64,000 nucleotides of DNA. It comes from Ichthyocystis sparus (lineage in GTDB: Bacteria > Pseudomonadota > Gammaproteobacteria > Burkholderiales > 2013Ark19i). The notes below the pieces were generated by a model that was not told where the DNA came from, searched no databases, and was given only the letters and a program-made list of their open reading frames with translations. Within the stretch, counting starts at the first letter, position 1. Every line of letters begins with the position of its first letter. Below are positions 54,045 to 62,839 of this stretch, piece by piece. A program made the position numbers and the translations under genes. Location: assembly GCF_900078755.1 (NCBI RefSeq), contig NZ_FKIH01000002.1. One strand, 5' to 3'.

Positions 54045-54410
54045 ATGTCTTCGGTTGTCAATTGTATTTTTTGTCAGATAGTTAGCGGTAACATTTCCGC
54101 AGACATTGTGTATCGTGATGATACTATAGTCTGTTTTAAAGACATTAAGCCAGCAGCTCCTGTACATTTGTTGGTGGTTACTTGTGAGCATATCGATTCT
54201 TTGTCATGCGTTGGTCCCGCTCACGCTGGTGCTTTGTCTAATATGCTTTTAATAGCTGATAAGTTAGCCAGGGATAATGCTTCCCCAGATGGTTTTCGTT
54301 TTGTCATTAATACAGGTCGTGTTGGTTGTCAGGAAGTTATGCACCTACATGGGCACATTTTGGGAGGCGCAGATCCATTAAGAATTAGTCGTATCGGTGC
54401 TGTTCGCTAA
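54045..54410 (+). CDS. HIT-family nucleotide hydrolase (HinT-like)
   Basis: Purine nucleoside phosphoramidase family. CIFCQIVSGNISADIVYRD at the start and the His triad MHLHGHILGG near the end. 121 residues. In betaproteobacteria it commonly follows hisIE and precedes tatABC; here no his genes precede it. Confidence 0.94.
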   Translation: MSSVVNCIFCQIVSGNISADIVYRDDTIVCFKDIKPAAPVHLLVVTCEHIDSLSCVGPAHAGALSNMLLIADKLARDNASPDGFRFVINTGRVGCQEVMHLHGHILGGADPLRISRIGAVR

Positions 54411-54423
54411 GGGAGAAAGCAAA

Positions 54424-54693
54424 GTGGGTTCCATGAGTATTTTACACTGGTTGTTGGTTATGTTGGTTCTTGGCTTATTTTTTGGTACGGATCGTCTGCG
54501 TAACATGGGGAGGGATTTGGGTGTTGCGTTTCGTCAGTTTAAAGAAGGCTTAAACGATGGCGAATCTTCCCCAACAAATACCAAGGCTAATGTTCCAAAC
54601 GCCAAGGATGATGCCGCAAGTGCTAAGGAAGGTGCTACAAACGCCGGGGATAATGTTCAAGTGGATGGCAACAACAATGGAAATACTCAGTAA
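54424..54693 (+). CDS. tatA: Twin-arginine translocase subunit TatA
   Basis: Pore-forming subunit. From GTG 54424 it reads MGSMSILHWLLVMLVLGLFFG, then TDRLRNMGRDLGVAFRQFKEG, the amphipathic helix, and an Asn/Ala/Lys-rich tail. The GTG, with GGGAG 8 bases upstream, gives the usual MGxxSI start; the ATG at 54433 is the alternative. About 90 residues. First of tatABC. Confidence 0.93.
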   Translation: MGSMSILHWLLVMLVLGLFFGTDRLRNMGRDLGVAFRQFKEGLNDGESSPTNTKANVPNAKDDAASAKEGATNAGDNVQVDGNNNGNTQ

Positions 54694-54696
54694 TAG

Positions 54697-54939
54697 ATGT
54701 TTAATATAAGTTTTTCAGAAATTGTGGTGATATCCTTGGTGGCTTTGCTAGTGCTTGGCCCCGAGCGTCTCCCAAGAGTTATGCGTACTGTGGGATTTCT
54801 TTGGGGTCGGGTGGTGTCTGGGTTTAATCGATTGCGTTTCGATTTATCCCAGGAAATGCATCAATATGATTTGAAAAGGATGCAAGATGATGGCTCAGTA
54901 GCGCCTAAAGATACTTCTCGCTGTGCTGAAGATGACTAA
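54697..54939 (+). CDS. tatB: Twin-arginine translocase subunit TatB
   Basis: A membrane helix MFNISFSEIVVISLVALLVL then GPERLPRVMRTVGFLWGRVV, the TatB pattern (F-x-E, GPERLP). Only 80 residues, so shorter than usual (often 120-170), with a reduced C-terminal region. It overlaps tatC by 17 bp. Confidence 0.92.
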   Translation: MFNISFSEIVVISLVALLVLGPERLPRVMRTVGFLWGRVVSGFNRLRFDLSQEMHQYDLKRMQDDGSVAPKDTSRCAEDD

Positions 54940-55660
54940 AGCCTTTATTCCTTACATTGCTGAGCTACGTATACGCGTTATTTACTGTCTTGCTTTTTTC
55001 TTTTGCGTGTTCTTGCCAATTTTTACTTTTCGTAAGTTTTTCTATTCCCTACTGGCATTACCAATGGTGAAGTTTTTACCCGAAAGTAATCTGATATCCA
55101 CTGCTGTTTTGTCCTCTTTTTGGGTGCCAGTAAAAATTGCAGCCTTTTTGTCATTACTTGTTGCTATGCCTTTTATTTTATGGCAATTATGGTCCTTTGT
55201 TCGTCCTGCACTGTATTCCGCAGAGAGAAATATAGCCTTTTTTATAGTCTCTTGTGGGTACCTTCTGTTTTTATTGGGAATACTTTTTGCATATTTTGTG
55301 GTTTTTCCTATTATGTTTGCGTTCATTCATCACGAAGCCCCGTATGGGGTTACATTAATGACCGATATTGATCAATATTGGTCATTTATTTGCTCTTGTT
55401 TTTTGTCATTTGGGTTTTGTTTTGAGTTGCCTGTCGTGATGTTAGTTGTTTCTTATTGGGGCATTTTTGATGAGAGTAAGTATATACACTACAGGCGTCA
55501 TGCTATCGTTTCTTCCTTTGTTATTGCAGCAATTTTATCCCCACCAGATGTGTTATCTCAGTGTTTGCTAGCAATTCCATTGTGCTTTTTGTATGAATTG
55601 GGAATTCTATTAGTTAGGTTGGTACTGCGTAGCCGTAACAATGGGGAGTATGGGATATAA
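54923..55660 (+). CDS. tatC: Twin-arginine translocase subunit TatC
   Basis: Six-helix receptor for twin-arginine signals. Contains IAELRIRVIYCLAFF, the conserved LWSFVRPALYSAERN, FSFGFCFELPVVMLV-like helix and LSPPDVLSQCLLAIPLCFLYELGI. 245 residues. The Rieske protein PetA encoded downstream is a likely substrate. Confidence 0.96.
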   Translation: MLKMTKAFIPYIAELRIRVIYCLAFFFCVFLPIFTFRKFFYSLLALPMVKFLPESNLISTAVLSSFWVPVKIAAFLSLLVAMPFILWQLWSFVRPALYSAERNIAFFIVSCGYLLFLLGILFAYFVVFPIMFAFIHHEAPYGVTLMTDIDQYWSFICSCFLSFGFCFELPVVMLVVSYWGIFDESKYIHYRRHAIVSSFVIAAILSPPDVLSQCLLAIPLCFLYELGILLVRLVLRSRNNGEYGI

Positions 55661-55686
55661 TTATTTGATTTGATATACAGTTAGCT

Positions 55687-55714
55687 TTGACAGAACTGAT
55701 GTACGGAATTTAAT
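55687..55714 (+). promoter_or_regulatory. Candidate sigma70 promoter for nif3-like/petABC
   Basis: Perfect -35 TTGACA (55687-55692), 16-bp spacer, TTTAAT (55709-55714, 5 of 6 to consensus), in the 209-bp gap after tatC. It would drive a leader of roughly 175 nt before the Nif3-like ATG. Confidence 0.45.
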
Positions 55715-55896
55715 GTTGTTAGCAGGTAGTTTTTAGGGAGTTTTGCCAATTGTCGGGTTTCTTCTACCTTATGACTGGATTCTAGTATATATTTTCGTAT
55801 TTTCAATTTATTAAAATACAATGTTCTAATTTTAAGGACTATTTTTATCGCTAAAGCGGCACACCATTTGTGTTAGATACAAGAGAGATTTTTTCT

Positions 55897-56652
55897 ATGA
55901 AGTTTTCGGATCTGGTTGACTATGCTGATAATTTACTCCAAATCAAGAATTTTTCTCCTGATTACTGTGTTAATGGTGTGCAAGTAGAAACAACTCGTGA
56001 GATACGTAAAATTGTTTCCGGTGCTACCGCTTCTCTAGCACTGATCAATGAAGCCGTTGTTCTTGATGCGGATGTTGTTGTTGTCCATCATGGTGTTTTT
56101 TGGAACGGTGACCCCCCGGTTATGACGGGTATAACTAAGGGGAGAGTTTCTGCCCTGTTGGCAGCTAATATTGGATTACTAGCTTATCATCTTCCTCTGG
56201 ATGCTCATCCAGATGTAGGAAATAATGTGTGTTTAGCTAGGTTGATGGGATGGAATTGGGAAGGTGAGACTTTTGGGCGCCATAATTTAGGGTTCGTTGG
56301 CTTACTGGACTACTCTATTCCAGCGCATGAGTTTTCCCAAAACATATGTTCCACTTTGGGCCGTGAACCTTTGTTTATTTGTAATGATAGGAATAAACTC
56401 ATTCGCAAGGTGGCTTGGGTTACTGGTGCCGGGCAGGGTTATTTTAAGGGTGCTGTCTCCTTGGGGGTAGATGCTTTTGTGACAGGTGAAGCATCTGAGT
56501 TTGTATATCATGTTGCTATGGAGACGGGTGTTGCCTACGTTGCTGCTGGACATCATGCAACGGAGCGGTATGGTGTACAGTCTTTGTGTAAATTGTTGGC
56601 AGATACTTTTGGCTTGGATCATCAGTATTTGGAGCTGGATAATCCTGTGTAA
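55897..56652 (+). CDS. Nif3-like dinuclear metal-centre protein
   Basis: YbgI/NIF3 family, possibly GTP cyclohydrolase-like; true role unclear. Typical parts: KFSDLVDYADNLL, DYCVNGVQVE, VVVVHHGVFW (metal-binding His pair), LLAYHLPLDAHPDVGNN and the C-terminal AAGHHATERYGVQ. ATG 55897 gives 251 residues, the family length; GTG 55870 is an alternative. Precedes petA, its usual neighbour in betaproteobacteria. Confidence 0.92.
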   Translation: MKFSDLVDYADNLLQIKNFSPDYCVNGVQVETTREIRKIVSGATASLALINEAVVLDADVVVVHHGVFWNGDPPVMTGITKGRVSALLAANIGLLAYHLPLDAHPDVGNNVCLARLMGWNWEGETFGRHNLGFVGLLDYSIPAHEFSQNICSTLGREPLFICNDRNKLIRKVAWVTGAGQGYFKGAVSLGVDAFVTGEASEFVYHVAMETGVAYVAAGHHATERYGVQSLCKLLADTFGLDHQYLELDNPV

Positions 56653-56725
56653 TTAACCAAGGTCTTCTATGTTTGTCTTGAAAACGTTAGAATCTTCTGT
56701 TTACGCTTATGAGGCTCATTAAGTT

Positions 56726-57349
56726 ATGAGTGACACGTCGGATGGTAGGGATACTGTAGATAAGCAAAGGCGTCGACTTATTGCAATCGTTTCTGCAGCT
56801 GGTGCAGCTACTGGTGTTGCTTGTGTTATCCCTTTTGCAGCATCGTTAGCCCCCTCTGATAGGGCGCGCTTAGCCGGAGCTCCTGTTGAGGTTGATATTT
56901 CTTCGCTTAATTACGGTGACATAATTACTGTTGAGTGGCGAGGAAAGCCCGTGTGGCTATTGAAAAGAAACCAAGAAATGCTCGATACCTTGCCCCAGCT
57001 TGATTCTTTGTTAGAGGATCCAAAGTCTTTGCGGCACGGAGATGAATTTACTCCTCCGTATTGCCGTAATGAGCATCGCTCCATTAAGCCAGAGTGTTTA
57101 ATAGTTATCAGTATTTGTACTCATTTGGGCTGTATTCCTTCGCCTAGGTTACAGGAGGGTCCACAACCATCTCTCCCAGATGATTGGAAGGGCGGTTTTT
57201 TGTGTCCATGTCATGGTTCTAAGTACGATCTCGCAGGTCGTGTATTTTTGAATCAACCCGCCCCCGACAATTTACAAATTCCACCACACCACTATAAGGA
57301 TGACAATACCGTAATTATAGGAATTGCGCCTGATGAGAAAGGTAGTTAG
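56726..57349 (+). CDS. petA: Ubiquinol-cytochrome c reductase, Rieske Fe-S subunit
   Basis: Complex III iron-sulfur subunit. Cluster ligands in CTHLGCIPSP and FLCPCHGSKYDLAGRV (2 Cys and 2 His). The N-terminus has consecutive arginines before a hydrophobic segment (RRRLIAIVSAAGAATGV), a Tat-like anchor consistent with the nearby tatABC. 207 residues. Four bases before petB. Confidence 0.97.
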   Translation: MSDTSDGRDTVDKQRRRLIAIVSAAGAATGVACVIPFAASLAPSDRARLAGAPVEVDISSLNYGDIITVEWRGKPVWLLKRNQEMLDTLPQLDSLLEDPKSLRHGDEFTPPYCRNEHRSIKPECLIVISICTHLGCIPSPRLQEGPQPSLPDDWKGGFLCPCHGSKYDLAGRVFLNQPAPDNLQIPPHHYKDDNTVIIGIAPDEKGS

Positions 57350-57352
57350 GTT

Positions 57353-58747
57353 ATGGCTTTGAGGGAAACTGGTAGCCAAGATGGCTTTTATGCTTGGATT
57401 AACAGGAGACTTCCTATATCTTCTTTTGTTAAGAAGCATCTAACGGGCTATTATGCTCCTAAGAATTTTAACTTTTGGTATTTCTTCGGTTCTTTGGCAC
57501 TGATTGTTCTTGGTATTCAAATTGTTACTGGTATTATTTTGGTCATGCATTACAAGCCAGATGCATCTTTGAATTTTGCTGGAATACCAAGGGCATTTGC
57601 TAGTGTTGACTATATAATGCGTGAAGTGCCTTTTGGGTGGTTAATTCGTTATATGCATTCCACAGGTGCTTCCATGTTTTTTGTGGTTGTGTATTGTCAT
57701 ATGTTTCGTGGTCTTCTATACGGTTCTTATCGGGAGCCGCGTGAGTTGATATGGGTTTTTGGCACGCTTATTTTTCTATGTTTAATGGCTGAGGCTTTCT
57801 TTGGGTATTTGTTGCCTTGGGGACAAATGTCGTATTGGGGTGCGCAGGTTATAGTTAACCTGTTCTCTGCTATTCCCATTATCGGCGAAGATCTGTCTTT
57901 ATGGATACGTGGTGACTATGTTATCGGCGATGCAACTTTGAATAGATTTTTCTCGTTTCATGTTATTGCTATTCCATTGGTCTTAATTGGGCTTGTTATT
58001 GCCCACTTAGCAGCTTTGCATGAAGTTGGATCGAATAATCCTGACGGTATAGAGATCAAGGATCACAAAGATGAATCTGGTGTGCCACTGGATGGTATCC
58101 CTTTTCATCCTTATTACACCGTAAAGGATTTATTTGGTGCCTCAGTTTTCATGGTCATTTTTTTCTTGGTCGTATTTTTTGTCCCGGAAATGGGAGGGTA
58201 CTTCTTGGAAGCTAACAACTTCATTCCTGCTAACCCCATGAGTACTCCGACCCACATAGCTCCAGTTTGGTACTTTACACCGTTTTATTCGATACTTCGT
58301 GCTACGACTACAGACTTTTTGTACCGATTGGCTGTAACCTTTTTGTTGTACATAATTCTTTCTTGGCGGCTTTTGGGCAGCTTGGTGGCGCGTTCATCTG
58401 TGGTATTGATGTGGGTGGCTATGGTCATAGGTTTTAGATACGTAGATGCTAAATTTTGGGGAGTGCTTCTTATGGGCGTTTCTGTGCTTATTTTGTTCTT
58501 TCTGCCCTGGTTGGACTGTTCTCCCGTTAGGTCTATCCGGTATCGTCCCTATTGGCACATGGTGATTTATTTTCTTTTTGTAATTTCATTTTTTGCACTT
58601 GGTATTTTGGGGATACAGCCCCCGACTCCAGCCAGTCAACTTGTGTCCCAGATGCTGTCTCTGGGGTATTTGTCGTTTTTCTTCTTAATGCCCTGGTGGA
58701 GTAGGAAGGGTCGTTTTAGGGCTGTTCCCGTGCGGGTAGTTGATTGA
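57353..58747 (+). CDS. petB: Ubiquinol-cytochrome c reductase, cytochrome b
   Basis: Quinone-binding membrane subunit with eight or more helices. Heme-ligand histidines in RYMHSTGASMFFVVVYCHMFRG and FSFHVIAIPLVLIGLVIAHLAALHEVG (split), and the Qo motif PVWYFTPFYSILRA rather near the PEWY position (here PVWY). 464 residues. PVWY instead of PEWY is a common betaproteobacterial variant as far as I recall, but worth checking. Confidence 0.96.
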   Translation: MALRETGSQDGFYAWINRRLPISSFVKKHLTGYYAPKNFNFWYFFGSLALIVLGIQIVTGIILVMHYKPDASLNFAGIPRAFASVDYIMREVPFGWLIRYMHSTGASMFFVVVYCHMFRGLLYGSYREPRELIWVFGTLIFLCLMAEAFFGYLLPWGQMSYWGAQVIVNLFSAIPIIGEDLSLWIRGDYVIGDATLNRFFSFHVIAIPLVLIGLVIAHLAALHEVGSNNPDGIEIKDHKDESGVPLDGIPFHPYYTVKDLFGASVFMVIFFLVVFFVPEMGGYFLEANNFIPANPMSTPTHIAPVWYFTPFYSILRATTTDFLYRLAVTFLLYIILSWRLLGSLVARSSVVLMWVAMVIGFRYVDAKFWGVLLMGVSVLILFFLPWLDCSPVRSIRYRPYWHMVIYFLFVISFFALGILGIQPPTPASQLVSQMLSLGYLSFFFLMPWWSRKGRFRAVPVRVVD

Positions 58748-58759
58748 GGGCCTGCTAAA

Positions 58760-59602
58760 ATGTATAGAAGAACGATTCTTTGTTTGTTTATATTTGCGGT
58801 TTCTACAGTGCCTGTTGAAGGCTTATCTGAGGAAGGTGATGTTGCGCTAGATAGAGCTAATATTTCTTTTAATCCAGTTCACCTTCAAAGGGGAGCACGT
58901 ACCTTTGTTAATTACTGTCTGAGTTGTCACAGTGCCTCGGGGTTTCGTTACGATGGTTTTCGGAAGATTGGTTTAGGGAAGAAGGAAATTTTAACGTACC
59001 TAGCACCAGGTAAGAAGATGAGTGATTTTCTTATTTCTCCTATGTCTCATTTTGATGCAGAAAAGTGGTTTGGTGTTGTTCCCCCAGACCTGTCATGGGT
59101 TGCTCGATCCAGGGGCGTGGACTGGATCTACACTTATCTTAGGAGTTTTTACAGAGATAATAGCCGTCCTAGTGGGTGGAACAATGTGATATTTCCAAGT
59201 GTTAATATGCCTAATGTGTTTTATGATCTCGAGGGTGTTCGTTCTGTTACCTTCGAAGATCTTAGAGCTATTCATCACGCTGCTTCCGGTGATATCTCAG
59301 GGTACGTGCATACTGTGAAAACTTATCCTGGCGATGGGTCTCATAGTGAGACTGTTAATAATTTACCAGATATGGGGCATTATCCTATGAGTAGGGTGAT
59401 CTGGGGTGATCCAAGTGGAGGTGTTGTTGACCCGGTTGCTTATGACCATATTATTGCTGATCTGGTTGATTTTATGGCGTATATGGCAGAGCCTACATTA
59501 GAGGATAGAGAGTCTATCGGCTTCTTTTTTGTTTCCTGGTTGTTGGTTCTTTCTGGCCTCTTTTACGCGCTCAAGGTAGATTTTTGGAAGGATATTGATT
59601 AA
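58760..59602 (+). CDS. petC: Ubiquinol-cytochrome c reductase, cytochrome c1
   Basis: Signal peptide, heme-binding CLSCH, and a C-terminal membrane anchor (FVSWLLVLSGLFYALKVDFW). Also has VVPPDLSWVARSRGVDWIYTYLRSFYRD (in parts) and NVFYDLEG. 280 residues. Third gene of petABC; electron exit of complex III. Confidence 0.96.
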   Translation: MYRRTILCLFIFAVSTVPVEGLSEEGDVALDRANISFNPVHLQRGARTFVNYCLSCHSASGFRYDGFRKIGLGKKEILTYLAPGKKMSDFLISPMSHFDAEKWFGVVPPDLSWVARSRGVDWIYTYLRSFYRDNSRPSGWNNVIFPSVNMPNVFYDLEGVRSVTFEDLRAIHHAASGDISGYVHTVKTYPGDGSHSETVNNLPDMGHYPMSRVIWGDPSGGVVDPVAYDHIIADLVDFMAYMAEPTLEDRESIGFFFVSWLLVLSGLFYALKVDFWKDID

Positions 59603-59647
59603 TGCGTTTTCTTGGGTTTTTGTTCTAAATTTAGGGAATCTTTGTCT

Positions 59648-60235
59648 ATGATGCGTTTGTACTCAGGTTCTACTTGTCCTCTTAGCCAGAGATGTAGGAT
59701 TGTCCTGTTTGAGAAGGGTATGGATTTCGAGATAATTGATGTTGATCCTTCGTCGCGTTCTGAGGATATACTGAAGATGAATCCCTATGGAGATTTGCCC
59801 ATTCTTGTAGAACGCGACTTGGTTTTGTACGTATCTAATGTGATAAACGAGTACATTGATACTAGGTTTCCCCATCCTCAATTGATGCCTCCTGATCCTG
59901 TTTTGTGTGCTCGTGTGCGTTTGTTATTGTTTACTTTTGAGAAAGAGATTTTTTCCCATATACCAGCCCTTGAGGAAGGAAGCGATGCATCTAGGCGTAT
60001 TGTTGCAGAGCAGCTTTTGGCCATGTCATCTGTCTTTTTAAAGAACAAGTACATATTGGGGGACGATTTTTCTATGCTAGATGTAGCTATGGCTCCGCTT
60101 TTGTGGCGTCTGGATCATTACGGCATCGAGCTTGGTAAGCAGGCTGCTCCTATAATGAAGTACTCGGAGAGAATTTTTAGTAGAAATGGTTTTATCGAGG
60201 CCCTGACCTCTCAAGAAAAAGTGATGAGGAAATGA
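59648..60235 (+). CDS. sspA: Stringent starvation protein A
   Basis: GST-fold RNA-polymerase-associated protein. Thioredoxin-like MRLYSGSTCPLSQRCRIVL, NPYGDLPILVERDLVLY, then the GST C-domain (YILGDDFSMLDVAMAPLLWRL). About 195 residues. The ATG at 59648 follows AGGGAA; the upstream TTG is unlikely. Overlaps sspB by four bases. Confidence 0.95.
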   Translation: MMRLYSGSTCPLSQRCRIVLFEKGMDFEIIDVDPSSRSEDILKMNPYGDLPILVERDLVLYVSNVINEYIDTRFPHPQLMPPDPVLCARVRLLLFTFEKEIFSHIPALEEGSDASRRIVAEQLLAMSSVFLKNKYILGDDFSMLDVAMAPLLWRLDHYGIELGKQAAPIMKYSERIFSRNGFIEALTSQEKVMRK

Positions 60236-60636
60236 TGAATGATAAAGATGATATCCCTTCCAATAAGCCATATTTAATCAATGCCATATTTGATTGGTGT
60301 ATGGATGCTGGGTTGACTCCTTTCTTGACAGTTGCTGATTCAGAGGCCTGTGTTTTTCCTAAGCAGTACGTTACTGCCGGTCTCATGACTCTCAATATTT
60401 CTCCGAAAGCGTCTCCAAAGTGTGATATAGGTCCCGTCTGGGTAGAGGTTACCGCTCGTTTTGGCGGTGTTGCTACAGACATGGTTTTTCCTGTTTCGCG
60501 TGTAGTAGCAATTTACGCACGAGAGAACGGCAAGGGACTTAATTTCGATCCAGAAGATGATCCAGAGCCAGATCAACCAAAGGGTGGTGGTGTTCCAAGT
60601 GGCACTAAGGTGGGACATCTACGAGTGGTGAAGTAG
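60232..60636 (+). CDS. sspB: ClpXP specificity factor SspB
   Basis: Delivers ssrA-tagged proteins to ClpXP. KPYLINAIFDWCMDAGLTPFL, LNISPKASPKCDI, WVEVTARFGGVATDMVFPVS, then an acidic linker and a short conserved ClpX-binding tail (TKVGHLRVVK). 134 residues, complete. Confidence 0.96.
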   Translation: MMNDKDDIPSNKPYLINAIFDWCMDAGLTPFLTVADSEACVFPKQYVTAGLMTLNISPKASPKCDIGPVWVEVTARFGGVATDMVFPVSRVVAIYARENGKGLNFDPEDDPEPDQPKGGGVPSGTKVGHLRVVK

Positions 60637-60654
60637 AAGAAGTTTATCTTATCA

Positions 60655-60729
60655 GCCGGCTTAGCTCAGTGGTAGAGCAACCGCCTTGTAAGCGGTAGGT
60701 CATCTGTTCAAATCAGATAGCCGGCACCA
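60655..60729 (+). tRNA. tRNA-Thr (anticodon UGU)
   Basis: Acceptor GCCGGCT/AGCCGGC, D-arm TAGCTCAGTGGTAGAGCA, anticodon stem-loop CCGCCTTGTAAGCGG with TGT, T-arm GTTCAAATC, discriminator A and encoded CCA. In betaproteobacteria a tRNA after sspB is common. Confidence 0.97.
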
Positions 60730-60748
60730 CAGGCCGGTCTGAGTAGAT

Positions 60749-61435
60749 CTACAATTCGTGTTGTTTACATATTTCCAGAGAATTATCTAACTCATACACT
60801 ATCGGAACCGCATTCGGTACATTTATCGATGATATTTGCTGATCAGATATATTCATTAGGTGTTTTATGATGGTCCTTAGTGAATTCCCATGCGCACTGA
60901 TCATGACGGTTTGGTTTGCGACCAACAAAGGGGTTACCTTGTTCTTAAAAAATGGAATAGTGCGGTTAAATGTATCCTCTAGAGACTCTGTTGCTGGCAA
61001 GTTCCTAGGGTCTATATCTTTGTATCGCGGATCCCACATAGGGTGTCGTTTGTCGTCCTCTGGTAGGGACGGTGGAGCGTGTTTATAGCTCCTACGCCAC
61101 ATGTTAACTTGCTCAGAACCAAATTTTTTCCTGGCCTCATCTTTGTTCATACCCTGTAATGATCCATAGTGGCGTTCGTTCAAACTCCAGTGATGATAAA
61201 CAGGAATGCTAATATTTCCCATTCCGTCTAGAGCAAGCCATGCCGTTCTTATAGAGCGAGACAGTACAGAAGTAAGTACAACATCACACGTAATGTCAGC
61301 TTGTTTGAGTTTTCTGCCAGCTTGAAATGCTTGTTCCTTTCCTGCTGAAGATAGATCGCTATCGTACCAGCCGGTGAACAAATTCTGGTGATTCCAGATA
61401 CTTTCACCGTGACGCAGTAGAATCAGGCGATGCAT
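60749..61435 (-). CDS. gpmA: 2,3-bisphosphoglycerate-dependent phosphoglycerate mutase
   Basis: Glycolysis: 3-PG to 2-PG. LLRHGESIWNHQNLFTGWYD with the phospho-His, RSIRTAWLALD, LNERHYGSLQGMNKDEA and SAHGNSLRTIIKHL. The ATG at 61435 (AAAGGA upstream) gives the family start MHRLILLRHGES and about 228 residues; the reading frame is open 32 codons further upstream. Confidence 0.97.
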   Translation of the reverse strand: MHRLILLRHGESIWNHQNLFTGWYDSDLSSAGKEQAFQAGRKLKQADITCDVVLTSVLSRSIRTAWLALDGMGNISIPVYHHWSLNERHYGSLQGMNKDEARKKFGSEQVNMWRRSYKHAPPSLPEDDKRHPMWDPRYKDIDPRNLPATESLEDTFNRTIPFFKNKVTPLLVANQTVMISAHGNSLRTIIKHLMNISDQQISSINVPNAVPIVYELDNSLEICKQHEL

Positions 61436-61566
61436 GTGAGGTCCTTTAAATAGAAAGATATGATTATTAGGGTATTTTGTACAGTTCACATTTTTGCTGC
61501 AATAAATTTTTATCTTTGATTTACTCTGCAATCGCTAATAGAGTATTTTTGTTGTAGCATTGCCCT

Positions 61567-62034
61567 ATGGTTTTTAACTGGAGGTTGTTTGCTTTGTACA
61601 CGTTGGCAGATTTCCTGTTGCGCCATTGGCTGTTATCTGGTACCGCAGTTTTGAGCGCTGTTGGCTTGTTATTTCTGCTTGACGGTAGCGTGCGTAATGC
61701 TTTGGGTGTTGATCCGGAGCAGATGGTTATCATGATAAATAAAGGTAAGGTTGTTTTAATTGATATCAGACATGAAGATGAAGGCCTGTTGAAGGGCGAA
61801 ATTAAAGGATCTAGACATGTTCATCGAGATAAACTTAGTTCAGTAGCCTCTTCGTGCTTTTCAGGGAATCGAACTTTATTGTTAATTTGTCAAGATGGTA
61901 GTAGTTCGAAATCGTTTGCCCATAGCCTAAAGAAGGAAGGTATGGCTGTACACTACCTTATTGGGGGGATAAATGCCTGGATGGCTGCTTCCTTGCCGGT
62001 TAGTAACTACGAGAAACATGATGGAAGGGGATAG
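61567..62034 (+). CDS. Membrane-anchored rhodanese-like protein
   Basis: A 155-residue protein with one N-terminal membrane helix (about 28-42) and a rhodanese domain: GKVVLIDIRHEDE, the active-site loop LLICQDGSSSKSFA with Cys, and YLIGGINAWMAASLPV. Sulfurtransferase activity is inferred. It is divergent from gpmA and precedes grxC by two bases, a standard betaproteobacterial arrangement. Confidence 0.92.
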   Translation: MVFNWRLFALYTLADFLLRHWLLSGTAVLSAVGLLFLLDGSVRNALGVDPEQMVIMINKGKVVLIDIRHEDEGLLKGEIKGSRHVHRDKLSSVASSCFSGNRTLLLICQDGSSSKSFAHSLKKEGMAVHYLIGGINAWMAASLPVSNYEKHDGRG

Positions 62035-62036
62035 TT

Positions 62037-62303
62037 GTGGCTGTTGTCGAAATGTACAAGCGGAAAAATGGTCCCTGTCCGTATTGCGATAGAGCTGAAA
62101 GATTGCTAAGAGAAAAGGGATTTACAGATATTTCTTTTATATATGTGGACGAAGATCCCACCAAACTTGAGGAAATGATGGAGCGTTCTTCTAAGCGTTC
62201 CATTCCGCAGATTTTTATTAACGGACAGCATGTTGGGGGTTCGGATGATTTGGCTGCTGCCTATGCTAGTGGTGAGCTGGATCGCTTATTATCCTCTGGG
62301 TGA
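62037..62303 (+). CDS. grxC: Glutaredoxin 3
   Basis: Small dithiol oxidoreductase. Active site GPCPYCDRAERLL, SIPQIFINGQHVGGSDDL (cis-Pro and GG). 88 residues, GTG start. Between the rhodanese gene and secB. Confidence 0.96.
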   Translation: MAVVEMYKRKNGPCPYCDRAERLLREKGFTDISFIYVDEDPTKLEEMMERSSKRSIPQIFINGQHVGGSDDLAAAYASGELDRLLSSG

Positions 62304-62350
62304 AGGTTTGCTTTATTTGATGTTAGTTGATAATGAAAGGTAGTGCCCAT

Positions 62351-62809
62351 ATGGATAGTAATCAGGGGAATCAGGATAAACAGCCAGTTTTTTCTATTGA
62401 GAAGCTTTATGTTAGGGATGCATCCTTGGAGGTTCCTCTTTCCCCCCTAATCTTTTTGGAAAGACATTCTCCACAAGTAGAGGTAGAATTGGATTCAGTA
62501 CACAAGAAAATAGATGATTCTGTCTTTGAGGTAGTTGTCTCAGCCAACGTAAAAGCCACCTCGTCTGCTGATAAGGTGCTCTTTATCATAGAGGTATCCC
62601 AGGCTGGTGTCTTTAGACTCAGGAATATTCCTGACGATTATCTTGAAGGTATTCTCAGTGTAGATTGCCCAAACGTTGTCTTTCCATACCTTAGAGAAGT
62701 GGTTACTGATTTTTCTACAAAAACTGGATTTCCACCAGTATATATGTCCCCTGTTAATTTTCAGGCGCTTTTTGAGCAACGTAAGGCTGCTGCAAACAAG
62801 GATAAGTAG
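62351..62809 (+). CDS. secB: Export chaperone SecB
   Basis: Keeps preproteins unfolded for SecA. Conserved FSIEKLYVRDASLEVP, FEVVVSANVKAT, and the CPNVVFPYLREVVTDFSTKTGFPPVYMSPVNF region (long motif, 107-138 in part). The ATG at 62351 has AAAGG ten bases upstream and gives about 152 residues. The tail is short and basic. Confidence 0.96.
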   Translation: MDSNQGNQDKQPVFSIEKLYVRDASLEVPLSPLIFLERHSPQVEVELDSVHKKIDDSVFEVVVSANVKATSSADKVLFIIEVSQAGVFRLRNIPDDYLEGILSVDCPNVVFPYLREVVTDFSTKTGFPPVYMSPVNFQALFEQRKAAANKDK

Positions 62810-62839
62810 GGGGTTTGGGAAAAACTAAGAGGTGTTTAA

